A stretch of DNA of 46,805 nucleotides from the NCBI RefSeq assembly GCF_002207765.1, contig NZ_BDGJ01000101.1, positions 1-46,805 of the forward strand, written 5' to 3'. Below are positions 7,646-14,398 of this stretch, one piece after another. The DNA is from Calderihabitans maritimus (GTDB lineage Bacteria > Bacillota > KKC1 > Calderihabitantales > Calderihabitantaceae). Below the pieces are notes generated by a model. The model ran no database searches. It worked only from the letters and a program-made list of their open reading frames with translations, and was not told the origin of the DNA. How positions within the stretch are numbered: position 1 is the stretch's first letter; every line of letters begins with the position of its first letter. The position numbers and the translations under genes are program-made.

Positions 7646-8743
7646 ATGAGTAAAGGGAAAGTAGCAGCTCTAGTGGGGCCTAAAAAAGTGGAAATCAAGG
7701 AGTTTAATTTACCGGAGGTACAGCCGGGAGCCGTGCTCTTGAAGGTTCGTAGGAGCAATCTGTGCGGATCTGAACTACATATTTGGAGGTGGCATCATCC
7801 GGTCATTAAACATGCGGTTTTAGGACATGAAATGATCGGTGAAATTTTCGAATTGGGGGAAGGTGTAACAACTGATTATGCAGGCAATCCTGTTAGTGTA
7901 GGAGATAAGGTAGTACCGGCATATTACCTGACTTGTCTGAAATGCCGTTCTTGTTTGAGGGGAGATTTTAACCTGTGTCAGAATGCCTATGCTTTCTGGT
8001 CGCAGCCTCCTGAGAAGCCACCCCATTTTACCGGAACTTTTGCTACCCACTACTACGTACAGCCTAATCAGTATTTCTATAAAGTTCCTGATAGTGTTCC
8101 TGATGCGGTGGCGGCCGGTGCTAATTGTGGGCTTTCGCAGGTAATTTGTGGATTGGACCTGGCTGAACTTAGGAACGGAGAGTCAGTAGTCATTCAGGGA
8201 GCAGGCGGTCTTGGTCTTTATGCCGTAGCGGTAGCAAAAGAAAAAGGCGCTAAGGTAATTGTAATTGACAAAGTTAAGGAACGTTTGGAGCAGGCTAAAG
8301 CCTTTGGTGCCGATTATGTTATCGATTTGAATGAATTTACCACCTTAGAATCTCGAAGCCGAGAGGTACAGAAATTGACGGAAGGCGATGGGGCCGACGT
8401 CGTGCTGGAAGTTGCGGGAGTACCGGAAGCCTTAATCGATGGAGTGCATATGATACGGCCTGGGGGACGTTATATTTCCATCGGAAATGTTAATGTGAGT
8501 AAGGAATTTGAAGTACCTGTGGCTCCGGGTTTAATTACCAGAAAATGTGCAAAAATTATTGGTGTAGTTAGATATAATCCTTGGTATCTGTACCGGGCCC
8601 TGAAGTTCCTGGAGCGGAATCACGCCAGATATCCGTTTGACAAGCTGACCGACAAAGAGTACGGCTTAGAAGAGGTCCCTGAGGCGCTACAAAAGGCGGA
8701 GAACAGGGTAGTTACAAGAGCGGCTATCGTACCGAACAAATAG
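7646..8743 (+). CDS. zinc-dependent medium-chain alcohol dehydrogenase
   Basis: This 365-residue protein belongs to the MDR superfamily (threonine/sorbitol dehydrogenase-like). Catalytic zinc ligands are visible as C40 (NLCGSELH) and H61-E62 (LGHEMIGE). The structural zinc site is complete as C97, C100, C103 and C111 (LTCLKCRSCLRG, then NLC). The Rossmann motif GAGGLGLYAV is near residues 190-200. It follows the aldehyde oxidoreductase by 55 bases behind a TAGGGGGAA ribosome site, so it is probably co-transcribed and supplies or removes the aldehyde. The exact alcohol is not predictable; the iron-type enzyme upstream (1899-3053) is an unrelated protein that may do a similar reaction. Confidence 0.94.
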   Translation: MSKGKVAALVGPKKVEIKEFNLPEVQPGAVLLKVRRSNLCGSELHIWRWHHPVIKHAVLGHEMIGEIFELGEGVTTDYAGNPVSVGDKVVPAYYLTCLKCRSCLRGDFNLCQNAYAFWSQPPEKPPHFTGTFATHYYVQPNQYFYKVPDSVPDAVAAGANCGLSQVICGLDLAELRNGESVVIQGAGGLGLYAVAVAKEKGAKVIVIDKVKERLEQAKAFGADYVIDLNEFTTLESRSREVQKLTEGDGADVVLEVAGVPEALIDGVHMIRPGGRYISIGNVNVSKEFEVPVAPGLITRKCAKIIGVVRYNPWYLYRALKFLERNHARYPFDKLTDKEYGLEEVPEALQKAENRVVTRAAIVPNK

Positions 8744-8779
8744 TTATCGTAAGTACAAAATGTTTGGGGGCTATGGTGA

Positions 8780-9025
8780 ATGCGAGTCAAGGTGAAGCTT
8801 TACGGACATTTGCGCAAATTTGTTGCCAAACTGCAAGAAGCAAACGGGAATACAGGATGGGTGGAACTTAATGACGAGGCTACAGTAATGGACATTTACA
8901 CTGCTATTGGTTTGAATTTCGATGAAGTCATGGTTGTCGATATTAACGGCAAAATTGTAGGTAAAGAAGCAAAACTGCGAACAGGCGATTTGGTCAGTTT
9001 CTTTCCTACAGTGGGCGGAGGATAA
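8780..9025 (+). CDS. MoaD/ThiS family sulfur-carrier protein
   Basis: This 81-residue beta-grasp protein ends in Thr-Val-Gly-Gly-Gly, the C-terminal double glycine that is thiocarboxylated in MoaD and ThiS. The hydrophobic pattern VKLYGHLRKFV and the DLVSFFPTVGGG end are typical of the MoaD side. MoaD-like proteins donate sulfur to molybdopterin/tungstopterin dithiolene, and such genes commonly sit next to AOR genes; here it closes the AOR operon. It is therefore likely a dedicated carrier for the tungsten cofactor of the adjacent enzyme. No partner large subunit (MoaE) or activating enzyme (MoeB) is in the window. A terminator-like hairpin follows at once. Confidence 0.88.
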   Translation: MRVKVKLYGHLRKFVAKLQEANGNTGWVELNDEATVMDIYTAIGLNFDEVMVVDINGKIVGKEAKLRTGDLVSFFPTVGGG

Positions 9026-9038
9026 CTCATCGTTTTAT

Positions 9039-9080
9039 GGAACCCTCGTAAATGTATAGTTGTAGCCGGGGTTCCTTTAT
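9039..9080 (+). terminator. probable terminator after the AOR operon
   Basis: GGAACCC (9039-9045) and GGGTTCC (9069-9075) form a 7-bp stem with a 23-base loop. The T tract (CTTTATAC) is weak. The position directly after the last gene supports a terminator role. Confidence 0.6.
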
Positions 9081-9445
9081 ACTAAGGCTGTTGTTCCATT
9101 AGTCGTCTTTCATATATTTGCTTTCACCGCGATCCGATGATTTGCGTCGTTTATGTAGGTCGTGGTACACATGTCCTTAAGGTGATTTTTTGCACCAAAT
9201 TGTCTTGGACAACAGGGTATAAAAACAAATCGATTTCGAGTTGGGTGCTGCGAGATTATAAGAGAGTGCCGCCGTCTGGCGGGGATAACCATGTTTTAAT
9301 TATAAACGGTCTAGTGTTAAAAAAATAAACAAAGCATTTTTTAAGATGAGAAGAGTAATTTTTCTGTTTTTCGTATTGTCTGTAGGGTGAAATGTCGTAT
9401 TCGAGTACCGAAAGGACTGAAAAACGCCTTTAACGGAAAATTTGT
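9081..9445. other. unexplained intergenic stretch before the CoA-ester lyase operon
   Basis: About 365 bases hold no gene that I can support. I see a small inverted repeat TTGTC-TTG-GACAA (9200-9212), a CCGCC-GTCT-GGCGG hairpin (9269-9282), and distant complementary arms GTTTTTC (about 9365) and GAAAAAC (about 9420), followed by the terminator at 9446. The last part could be a structured RNA ending at that terminator. I could not match it to any riboswitch family I know. It may also hold upstream binding sites for a sigma-54 activator. Confidence 0.45.
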
Positions 9446-9474
9446 AGCCCCTTTGATAGGGGCTTTAATTTTTG
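9446..9474 (+). terminator. rho-independent terminator upstream of the sigma-54 promoter
   Basis: AGCCCC (9446-9451), a 7-base loop and GGGGCT (9459-9464) are followed by TTAATTTTT. No gene lies directly upstream, so it either ends a non-coding transcript or shields the sigma-54 operon from readthrough. Confidence 0.85.
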
Positions 9475-9483
9475 GCAACAGTT

Positions 9484-9499
9484 TGGCATCAAATTTGCG
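9484..9499 (+). promoter_or_regulatory. sigma-54 (-24/-12) promoter of the CoA-ester lyase operon
   Basis: TGGCATCAAATTTGCG has GG (9485-9486) and GC (9497-9498) exactly 12 bases apart and matches the -24 TGGCAY and -12 TTGC elements. A transcript would start near 9510, 75 bases before the ATG at 9585. It lies directly after a terminator. An overlapping weaker GG-N10-GC (TGGCAACAGTTTGGC, 9472-9486) is also present. Confidence 0.82.
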
Positions 9500-9584
9500 T
9501 ATCCACAATGAAACGTGAACTAAAAGCAAGGACGGCTAGATGGCAAAAAGGAACGTCGGTTACTTTACAAGGGGGTCTTGCGTC

Positions 9585-10457
9585 ATGGTTCCCATGCGAA
9601 GCTTACTTTTTGCGCCCGGGAATAATTTTAGAAGGGTGGAAAAGGCTCTTAGCCTGAATGCGGATGGCGTCATCGTGGATTTGGAGGATGCTGTAGCGCT
9701 TACAGAAAAGAAAGCTGCCAGGGAGATGGTAAGAAAAGCCTTAGAAATTCCTCGGCGCAACAGGCTTTATGTACGTGTAAATGCCTTGGATACGGACTTT
9801 ATCCAGGATGATTTGGAGGAAGTGATTCGGCCTGGGTTGGATGGAGTTGTACTTCCCAAGGCGGAATCGGCGGAGGGTATTCGGTATGTTGACTGGCTCA
9901 TCAGCCAGCAGGAAAAAAAACATGGCCTTGGTTCTGGTACATTAGACCTGATCCCTATCATCGAATCGGCGTTGGGTGTTGTACGAGCTTTAGAGATTGC
10001 GTCTGCTTCGAAGAGAGTTTCAAGGCTGGCTTTTGGAGCAATTGATTTTACTTTGGATATTGGCACTAATTTTAGCAAATCAGGTACGGAGGTGTTTTAT
10101 GCCCGTAGTCAATTAGTAATAGCCTCGAGTGCGGCACGCATTCAGCCTCCGGTAGATACGCCTTACCCTGATATTCAAGATATTGAGGGGTTGGTAGCTG
10201 ATACCAAAAAGGTGCGACAATTAGGTTTCTTTGGACGTTTGGTAATTCATCCATCTCAAATCCAACCGGTAAATGAAATTTTTACTCCTACTGCCGATGA
10301 AATAGAACATGCTAGACGGGTTGTTGAAGCTTTTAATGAAGCGGAGGCCAGGGGGATAGCTGCCATTCAGCTTGACGGAAAGTTTATCGACTACCCGGTA
10401 GCTGCTCGGGCTAAAAAAGTATTGGAACTGGTGGAAACCTTACGGGATAAGAACTAA
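9585..10457 (+). CDS. HpcH/HpaI-CitE family CoA-ester lyase (malyl-, citramalyl- or citryl-CoA lyase-like)
   Basis: This 290-residue protein has the CitE-type TIM-barrel signatures RSLLFAPGNNFRRVEKAL at the N-terminus, GVIVDLEDAV (metal/CoA region), VVLPKAES, IPIIESALGV and the acidic motif AFGAIDFTLDIG. Family members cleave (S)-malyl-CoA, beta-methylmalyl-CoA, citramalyl-CoA or citryl-ACP, all giving acetyl-CoA (or propionyl-CoA) and a 2-oxo acid. An upstream in-frame ATG at 9540 exists, but AAGGGGGT at 9569-9576 and family alignment point to ATG 9585. The two genes directly downstream encode a SucC/SucD-like acyl-CoA ligase, so ligase plus lyase would activate and split one di- or tricarboxylate. 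No citrate lyase alpha (CitF) or gamma (CitD) subunit is present, which argues against classical citrate lyase. Confidence 0.9.
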   Translation: MVPMRSLLFAPGNNFRRVEKALSLNADGVIVDLEDAVALTEKKAAREMVRKALEIPRRNRLYVRVNALDTDFIQDDLEEVIRPGLDGVVLPKAESAEGIRYVDWLISQQEKKHGLGSGTLDLIPIIESALGVVRALEIASASKRVSRLAFGAIDFTLDIGTNFSKSGTEVFYARSQLVIASSAARIQPPVDTPYPDIQDIEGLVADTKKVRQLGFFGRLVIHPSQIQPVNEIFTPTADEIEHARRVVEAFNEAEARGIAAIQLDGKFIDYPVAARAKKVLELVETLRDKN

Positions 10458-10479
10458 AAAATAGAAGGGGGTAATGTTA

Positions 10480-11703
10480 ATGGCTAGGTTGCTGGAGAAT
10501 CAAAGTAAAGATATCCTGCGCCAGGCGGGCATACCTGTACCGGAATATTATGTGGCTGGAAGCCCGGAGCAAGCCGCTGAAATTGTTGAAAAACTGGGAA
10601 AGCCTGTTGTATTAAAGGCGCTGGTACCAATTGGCAAAAGAGGTAAGGCGGGAGCTATCAAATTTGCCGATAATGCCGAACAGGCGCGTGTTCTTACCGG
10701 GGAACTGCTGCAAATGACGGTATCTAAATACCCTGTACAACAGGTGCTGGTAGAGGAGAAATTGGAGATAAAGGAGGAACTGTACGTTTCGATCACCATT
10801 GATCGAGTTAAGCAATTGCCAGTAATCATTGCCAGCTTAAGTGGCGGCATAGATGTGGAGGAACTGACGAAAAAACATCCCGAGAAGGTTTGCACTTATT
10901 ATGTTCACCCCTGGAAAGGATTGTTTGATTATCAGAGCCGAGAGATCTGGGCTGGTTTAGGAGTTAGTGGGAAGCGCTTGGTTAAACTAGGAGGTTTATT
11001 AAAAAAGCTATATAAGGTGTTTGAAGATTATGAAGCCTATATTCTGGAGATTAACCCGCTGGTTGTGACAACTGATGACGAGATTGTGGCGGCTGCTTCG
11101 GTGATGGCTATTGATGACAGTGCTATGTTCCGCCACCCGGAACTGGCTGGTAAAGTCCAGATGGGGACTGAGCGGGCCTGGCGGCCTTTGACCGATCTGG
11201 AAAAAAAGGCGGTAGAAGTTAACGAGGCTGATCCTTATCGTGGGACAGCACGGTATACCGAGATGGAGGATGGAGATATCGGTTTTATGTGCGGGGGTGG
11301 TGGCGGCAGCCTATTATTGTTTGATGCGTTAGTGGAGTTTGGTGGAAGACCCGCTAATTACTCAGAATTTGGGGGCAATCCATCCGACGAAAAAGTTTAT
11401 GGCCTAACTAAGGTTATCCTGTCTAAGCCTGGAGTGAAGGGATTGTTTGTTGCACAAAACATTACCAACAATACGCAGGTGGATTTAGTGGCTAAAGGTG
11501 TGATTCGGGCAATCCGGGAATTGAATATTGACCCCAAGGATTTCCCGATTGTGGTTCGGGAGGCAGGGGTGAACGAAGAGACTGCCCGGCGCCTTTTTGC
11601 TGAAGCGGGGATTGAATATTATGGGGACGAAATTACCATGACTGGCGCAGCCCGGCGCATGGTAGAAAAAATGAAAGAGAGATATCCCGGGTACGGAGAG
11701 TAA
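10480..11703 (+). CDS. SucC-like acyl-CoA ligase beta subunit (ATP-grasp plus CoA-ligase module)
   Basis: This 407-residue protein has an ATP-grasp N-terminal half (GKPVVLKALVPIGKRGKAGA; QVLVEEKLEIKEELYVSI; EINPLVV) and a CoA-ligase C-terminal half. It pairs with the next gene as the two chains of an ADP- or GDP-forming acyl-CoA synthetase. The segment CGGGGGSLLLFDALVEFGG and the ANYSEFGGNPSDEKVYGL stretch resemble, from memory, the ATP-citrate lyase/citryl-CoA synthetase branch more than ordinary SucC, although the size fits malate-CoA ligase MtkA. The substrate is thus uncertain: malate, citrate or succinate. ATG 10480 is preferred to ATG 10474 because of GAAGGGGGT spacing. It follows the CitE-like gene by 22 bases. 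Confidence 0.88.
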   Translation: MARLLENQSKDILRQAGIPVPEYYVAGSPEQAAEIVEKLGKPVVLKALVPIGKRGKAGAIKFADNAEQARVLTGELLQMTVSKYPVQQVLVEEKLEIKEELYVSITIDRVKQLPVIIASLSGGIDVEELTKKHPEKVCTYYVHPWKGLFDYQSREIWAGLGVSGKRLVKLGGLLKKLYKVFEDYEAYILEINPLVVTTDDEIVAAASVMAIDDSAMFRHPELAGKVQMGTERAWRPLTDLEKKAVEVNEADPYRGTARYTEMEDGDIGFMCGGGGGSLLLFDALVEFGGRPANYSEFGGNPSDEKVYGLTKVILSKPGVKGLFVAQNITNNTQVDLVAKGVIRAIRELNIDPKDFPIVVREAGVNEETARRLFAEAGIEYYGDEITMTGAARRMVEKMKERYPGYGE

Positions 11704-11719
11704 AGGAGGGGAAGAGGTA

Positions 11720-12613
11720 GTGGCTATTTTGTTGGATCGAAACTGTAAAATTGTTGTGCAGGGAATTACCGGTCGGGAAGCATCCATGGTTACTAAACAC
11801 ACCTTGGATTATGGTACTCCTATCGTTGCGGGGGTGACCCCCGGCAAAGGCGGACAGGAAGTGCACGGAGTACCAGTGTATGACACGTTGAGGCAAGCCT
11901 GCCGGGAACATGAAATAAATACGGCTATGGTATATGTACCGCCGGCCTTTGTGCTTAGTGCGGTAATGGAGGCTATAGATAACGGCATCAAGTTTATATT
12001 TATAGCCACGGAAAACGTGCCGCAGCATGATGTCATTAAATTCTTGCATATTGCCCGAGAGGAAGGAGTACGCATAGTGGGACCAAACTCAGTGGGCATA
12101 ATTAGTCCGGGAGAACGGATGAAATTAGGGGCTATAGGAGGCGACAATCCGGAGAGATGTTTTGTCCCCGGCCACGTGGGGGTGATTTCTCGCAGTGGAG
12201 GGATGACTGCTGAAACTGCCTGGATGGTTAAAAGAGCGGGGTACGGTGTAAGTACCTGCGTAAGCATTGGGGGTGACGCATTAATAGGCTCACCTCCCAA
12301 GGATTTGCTGGCTCTCTTTGAACAAGACACTGACACTCAAGCTGTAGTTACCTTTTCTGAGCCTGGTACAAATTTTGAAGAGGAAATGGCTGATTTTGTC
12401 CGGGAGGGAGGTTTTACTAAACCGCTGATTTCCTTCGTGGCCGGGAAGTTTACCGAGACGTTGCCGGAGGGAACGGTTTTCGGACATGCCGGGGCCATGA
12501 TAGCGGGCGGAATGGGAAAACCTTCCCATAAAATAGAGAAGTTAAGAGACGCAGGGGTGCATGTCGCTGATAAGTTTGACGATATAATTACTTTATTACG
12601 GCAAATTTTATGA
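11720..12613 (+). CDS. SucD-like acyl-CoA ligase alpha subunit
   Basis: This 297-residue chain has the CoA-binding N-terminal domain (VVQGITGREASMVTKHTLDYGT; VAGVTPGKGG; IIFATENVP-like segment) and the ligase domain with the phosphohistidine motif FGHAGAMIAGG, where H256 would carry the phosphate. The catalytic GRSGGMT-equivalent is SRSGGMTAETAW. The GTG start sits 7 bases after GGGGAAGAGG. It is 16 bases after the SucC-like gene. Length and motifs equal SucD and the malate-CoA ligase subunit MtkB. In combination with the CitE-like lyase I infer a role in splitting a carboxylic acid through its CoA thioester rather than the TCA-cycle succinyl-CoA step, but direct sequence cannot separate the two. 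Confidence 0.92.
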   Translation: MAILLDRNCKIVVQGITGREASMVTKHTLDYGTPIVAGVTPGKGGQEVHGVPVYDTLRQACREHEINTAMVYVPPAFVLSAVMEAIDNGIKFIFIATENVPQHDVIKFLHIAREEGVRIVGPNSVGIISPGERMKLGAIGGDNPERCFVPGHVGVISRSGGMTAETAWMVKRAGYGVSTCVSIGGDALIGSPPKDLLALFEQDTDTQAVVTFSEPGTNFEEEMADFVREGGFTKPLISFVAGKFTETLPEGTVFGHAGAMIAGGMGKPSHKIEKLRDAGVHVADKFDDIITLLRQIL

Positions 12614-12699
12614 TATTTTTTTAACCGTATTTGTAAGAAAATTTTAAATTGTTAAATTATCTTGTATCTAATCCGGGCTAATTGGAAAGGGGGTGTAAG

Positions 12700-12732
12700 T
12701 TGAGGGTCTACACTCTTGCAGGAGGTCCGTAA
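12700..12732 (+). CDS. possible ten-codon leader peptide before the TRAP operon
   Basis: TTG at 12700 lies 5 bases after AAGGGGGTG and opens a ten-codon frame (MRVYTLAGGP) before TAA. The arms GTGTA (12694-12698) and TACAC (12708-12712) flank its start and could hide or expose the ribosome site. It is a weak call, because short frames arise by chance and no terminator-type attenuator is seen after it. Confidence 0.2.
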   Translation: MRVYTLAGGP

Positions 12733-12771
12733 TTAAGGAAATTTACAAAAAATGAAACGGAGGGATCCCTT

Positions 12772-13821
12772 TTGCGAAAAAGAGTTTTGAACGGTTTAAT
12801 TGTAGGCCTGTTGGTATTGGTTCTCGCTTTGGTTACTACAGGTTGTGGTCAAGGCAGCGACGAAGTCGAAAGCAACAAAGCGGAAGGGCCAACTAAAGAA
12901 AAACCCATGATTCTTAAATTTTCTCATGTTAATACCCCAGATCACCCTAAAGGAGTTGCCGCCCAGAGATTTGCCGATTTAGTATATGAGCGTAGTGGTG
13001 GCAGGATAAAGATTGAAGTTTACCCATCGTCTCAATTATACGATGATTTACATTCAGTAGAAGCACTTCAGGCCGGCAATATTCACTTTATTGCTCCCTA
13101 CAGTGGGAAGTTGACAGGATATGCGCCTGCCTTCCAGTTGTTACAGTTTCCTTTCCTTTTCCCGACGCCCGAAGATTTTTACCGTTTCAGCGATGGAGAG
13201 CTTGGACAACGTCTTTTGGACAAGTTGGAGAACATTGGTTTGAAAGGATTAGCTTACTGGGATAATGGTTTTATGCAGCTTATAAACAGCAAGAGACCTA
13301 TCAGGACGGTGGAAGATTTCAAGGGGCTTAAATTCCGCATTCCAGGCGGTAAAATTACAGAGGCTCAGTACAAGCTGTTTGGTGCGTCCGCCATTACTTT
13401 ACCCTTTAGTGAAGTATATGCAGCTTTACAACAGGGCACAGTGGACGGTTTGGAAAATACGTTTACTAACATTGAGACTATGAAGTTTTATGAAGTTACT
13501 AAGTACTTAACTATTAGTAACCATTCTTACTTGGGGTATATTGTTATTACTAACAAGGATTGGTGGGAAGGATTGCCTGACGATATTCGTACAATTCTGG
13601 CGGATGCATTGCAGGAAGTCTCCCAGTGGCAGCGGGAAAAAGCGCGTGAGTCAGAACATGCAAGCTTAGAAAAGCTGAAGCAGACCAAGCTAGAGATTAT
13701 TGAATTGTCCCCGGAGGAAAGAGCTAAGATGAGGGAAGCGGTACTGCCGCTGTACGAAGAATTTGAGGACGTAGTAGGCAAAGAGCTACTGGAAGATGTT
13801 ATCAAAATGGTGCAGCAGTAA
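12772..13821 (+). CDS. dctP: TRAP transporter substrate-binding protein (DctP family, lipoprotein)
   Basis: This 349-residue extracytoplasmic receptor captures organic acids for a TRAP transporter. A signal peptide of about 24 residues (KR, then a long hydrophobic run) ends at VTTGC, so C25 would be lipidated and the protein anchored outside the membrane. The DctP fold is shown by ILKFSHVNTPDHPKGVAA, IKIEVYPSSQLYDD and the ligand-arginine region GLKFRIPGG, followed by LPFSEVYAALQQGTVDGLEN. The start is TTG 12772, 8 bases after GGAGGG; an ATG at 12751 is out of frame. C4-dicarboxylates are typical ligands, and the downstream fumarate-metabolism genes agree, but DctP proteins bind many carboxylates. 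A strong hairpin follows the gene. Confidence 0.95.
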   Translation: MRKRVLNGLIVGLLVLVLALVTTGCGQGSDEVESNKAEGPTKEKPMILKFSHVNTPDHPKGVAAQRFADLVYERSGGRIKIEVYPSSQLYDDLHSVEALQAGNIHFIAPYSGKLTGYAPAFQLLQFPFLFPTPEDFYRFSDGELGQRLLDKLENIGLKGLAYWDNGFMQLINSKRPIRTVEDFKGLKFRIPGGKITEAQYKLFGASAITLPFSEVYAALQQGTVDGLENTFTNIETMKFYEVTKYLTISNHSYLGYIVITNKDWWEGLPDDIRTILADALQEVSQWQREKARESEHASLEKLKQTKLEIIELSPEERAKMREAVLPLYEEFEDVVGKELLEDVIKMVQQ

Positions 13822-13829
13822 GTACCTAT

Positions 13830-13859
13830 CCGAGCCCGCTTGTAAAGTAGCGGGCTCGG
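13830..13859 (+). other. strong intercistronic hairpin between dctP and dctQ
   Basis: CCGAGCCCGCT (13830-13840) and AGCGGGCTCGG (13849-13859) form a perfect 11-bp GC-rich stem with an 8-base loop and no T tract. This suggests 3'-end protection or partial termination, which would give more binding protein than membrane subunits. Confidence 0.75.
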
Positions 13860-13897
13860 AAGTCTTAGAATTCATCATTCTCAGGGAGGGATGTTTT

Positions 13898-14398
13898 TTG
13901 TCCCGGATTAATAGAATATGGAGCTTAATAGAGGACGTTACCTCCGGACTTCTCATCTCGGTGGCAGCTCTACTTACCTTCTACAATGTTTTTATGCGCT
14001 ATGTATTCCAGAGTCCGGTTAACTGGGTTAGTGAAGTTGTTCGTTTTATGGTTATTTGGGGTGCCTTTATAGGGGCGGCAGTAGCTTTGCGGGAAAATTC
14101 ACATATCAAGGTCGATCTGCTTTACGCCGTTCTGCCACGTCCGATGAAGAAAGTGGTTTCGCTTTTTGCCAATACGGTCGGATTAATGTTCTCTCTATTT
14201 CTGATCTGGCAGGGTAGCATTTTAGTTTCCTTCGTCAAGGCAAGAGGACAAGTCTCTTTCGATGTAGAGATACCCATGTTTTTGGTATATCTGGCGGTGC
14301 CCATTGGCGGGTTGTTTCTGGCTATTCGGTTTCTTGAACGGATCTATAAAATTTTTGTTTCACCGCAAACAAAGGAATTAGGGGATGGTGAACGGTAA
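13898..14398 (+). CDS. dctQ: TRAP transporter small membrane subunit (DctQ)
   Basis: This 166-residue protein has four hydrophobic helices, the DctQ topology, with the conserved core FYNVFMRYVFQSPVNWVSEVVRF and the GAAVALRENSHIKVDLL segment. DctQ pairs with DctM to form the sodium-driven translocator. The frame extends upstream to 13796 inside dctP, but the AGGGAGGG site at 13882-13889 places the start at TTG 13898 and removes a non-homologous extension. Its TAA overlaps the ATG of dctM (TAATG), showing translational coupling. It acts in the cytoplasmic membrane together with the DctP receptor. Confidence 0.93.
   Translation: MSRINRIWSLIEDVTSGLLISVAALLTFYNVFMRYVFQSPVNWVSEVVRFMVIWGAFIGAAVALRENSHIKVDLLYAVLPRPMKKVVSLFANTVGLMFSLFLIWQGSILVSFVKARGQVSFDVEIPMFLVYLAVPIGGLFLAIRFLERIYKIFVSPQTKELGDGER

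Noticed and set aside
1720-9196. Shared TTGCACC at 1720-1726 and 9190-9196 as possible activator sites
   Set aside because: Seven bases shared twice is expected by chance in this length and there is no dyad symmetry.
9137-9328. 63-codon + strand frame in the intergenic region
   Set aside because: There is no ribosome site before its ATG, the composition is not protein-like, and a GC hairpin lies within it.
9585-10457. Classical citrate lyase beta subunit
   Set aside because: No citrate lyase alpha or acyl-carrier subunit, nor its accessory genes, are nearby; an acyl-CoA ligase is adjacent instead.
12703-12720. GGG followed by TTGC, like a sigma-54 promoter before dctP
   Set aside because: The GG and GC are 13 bases apart instead of 12 and the -24 element is poor.
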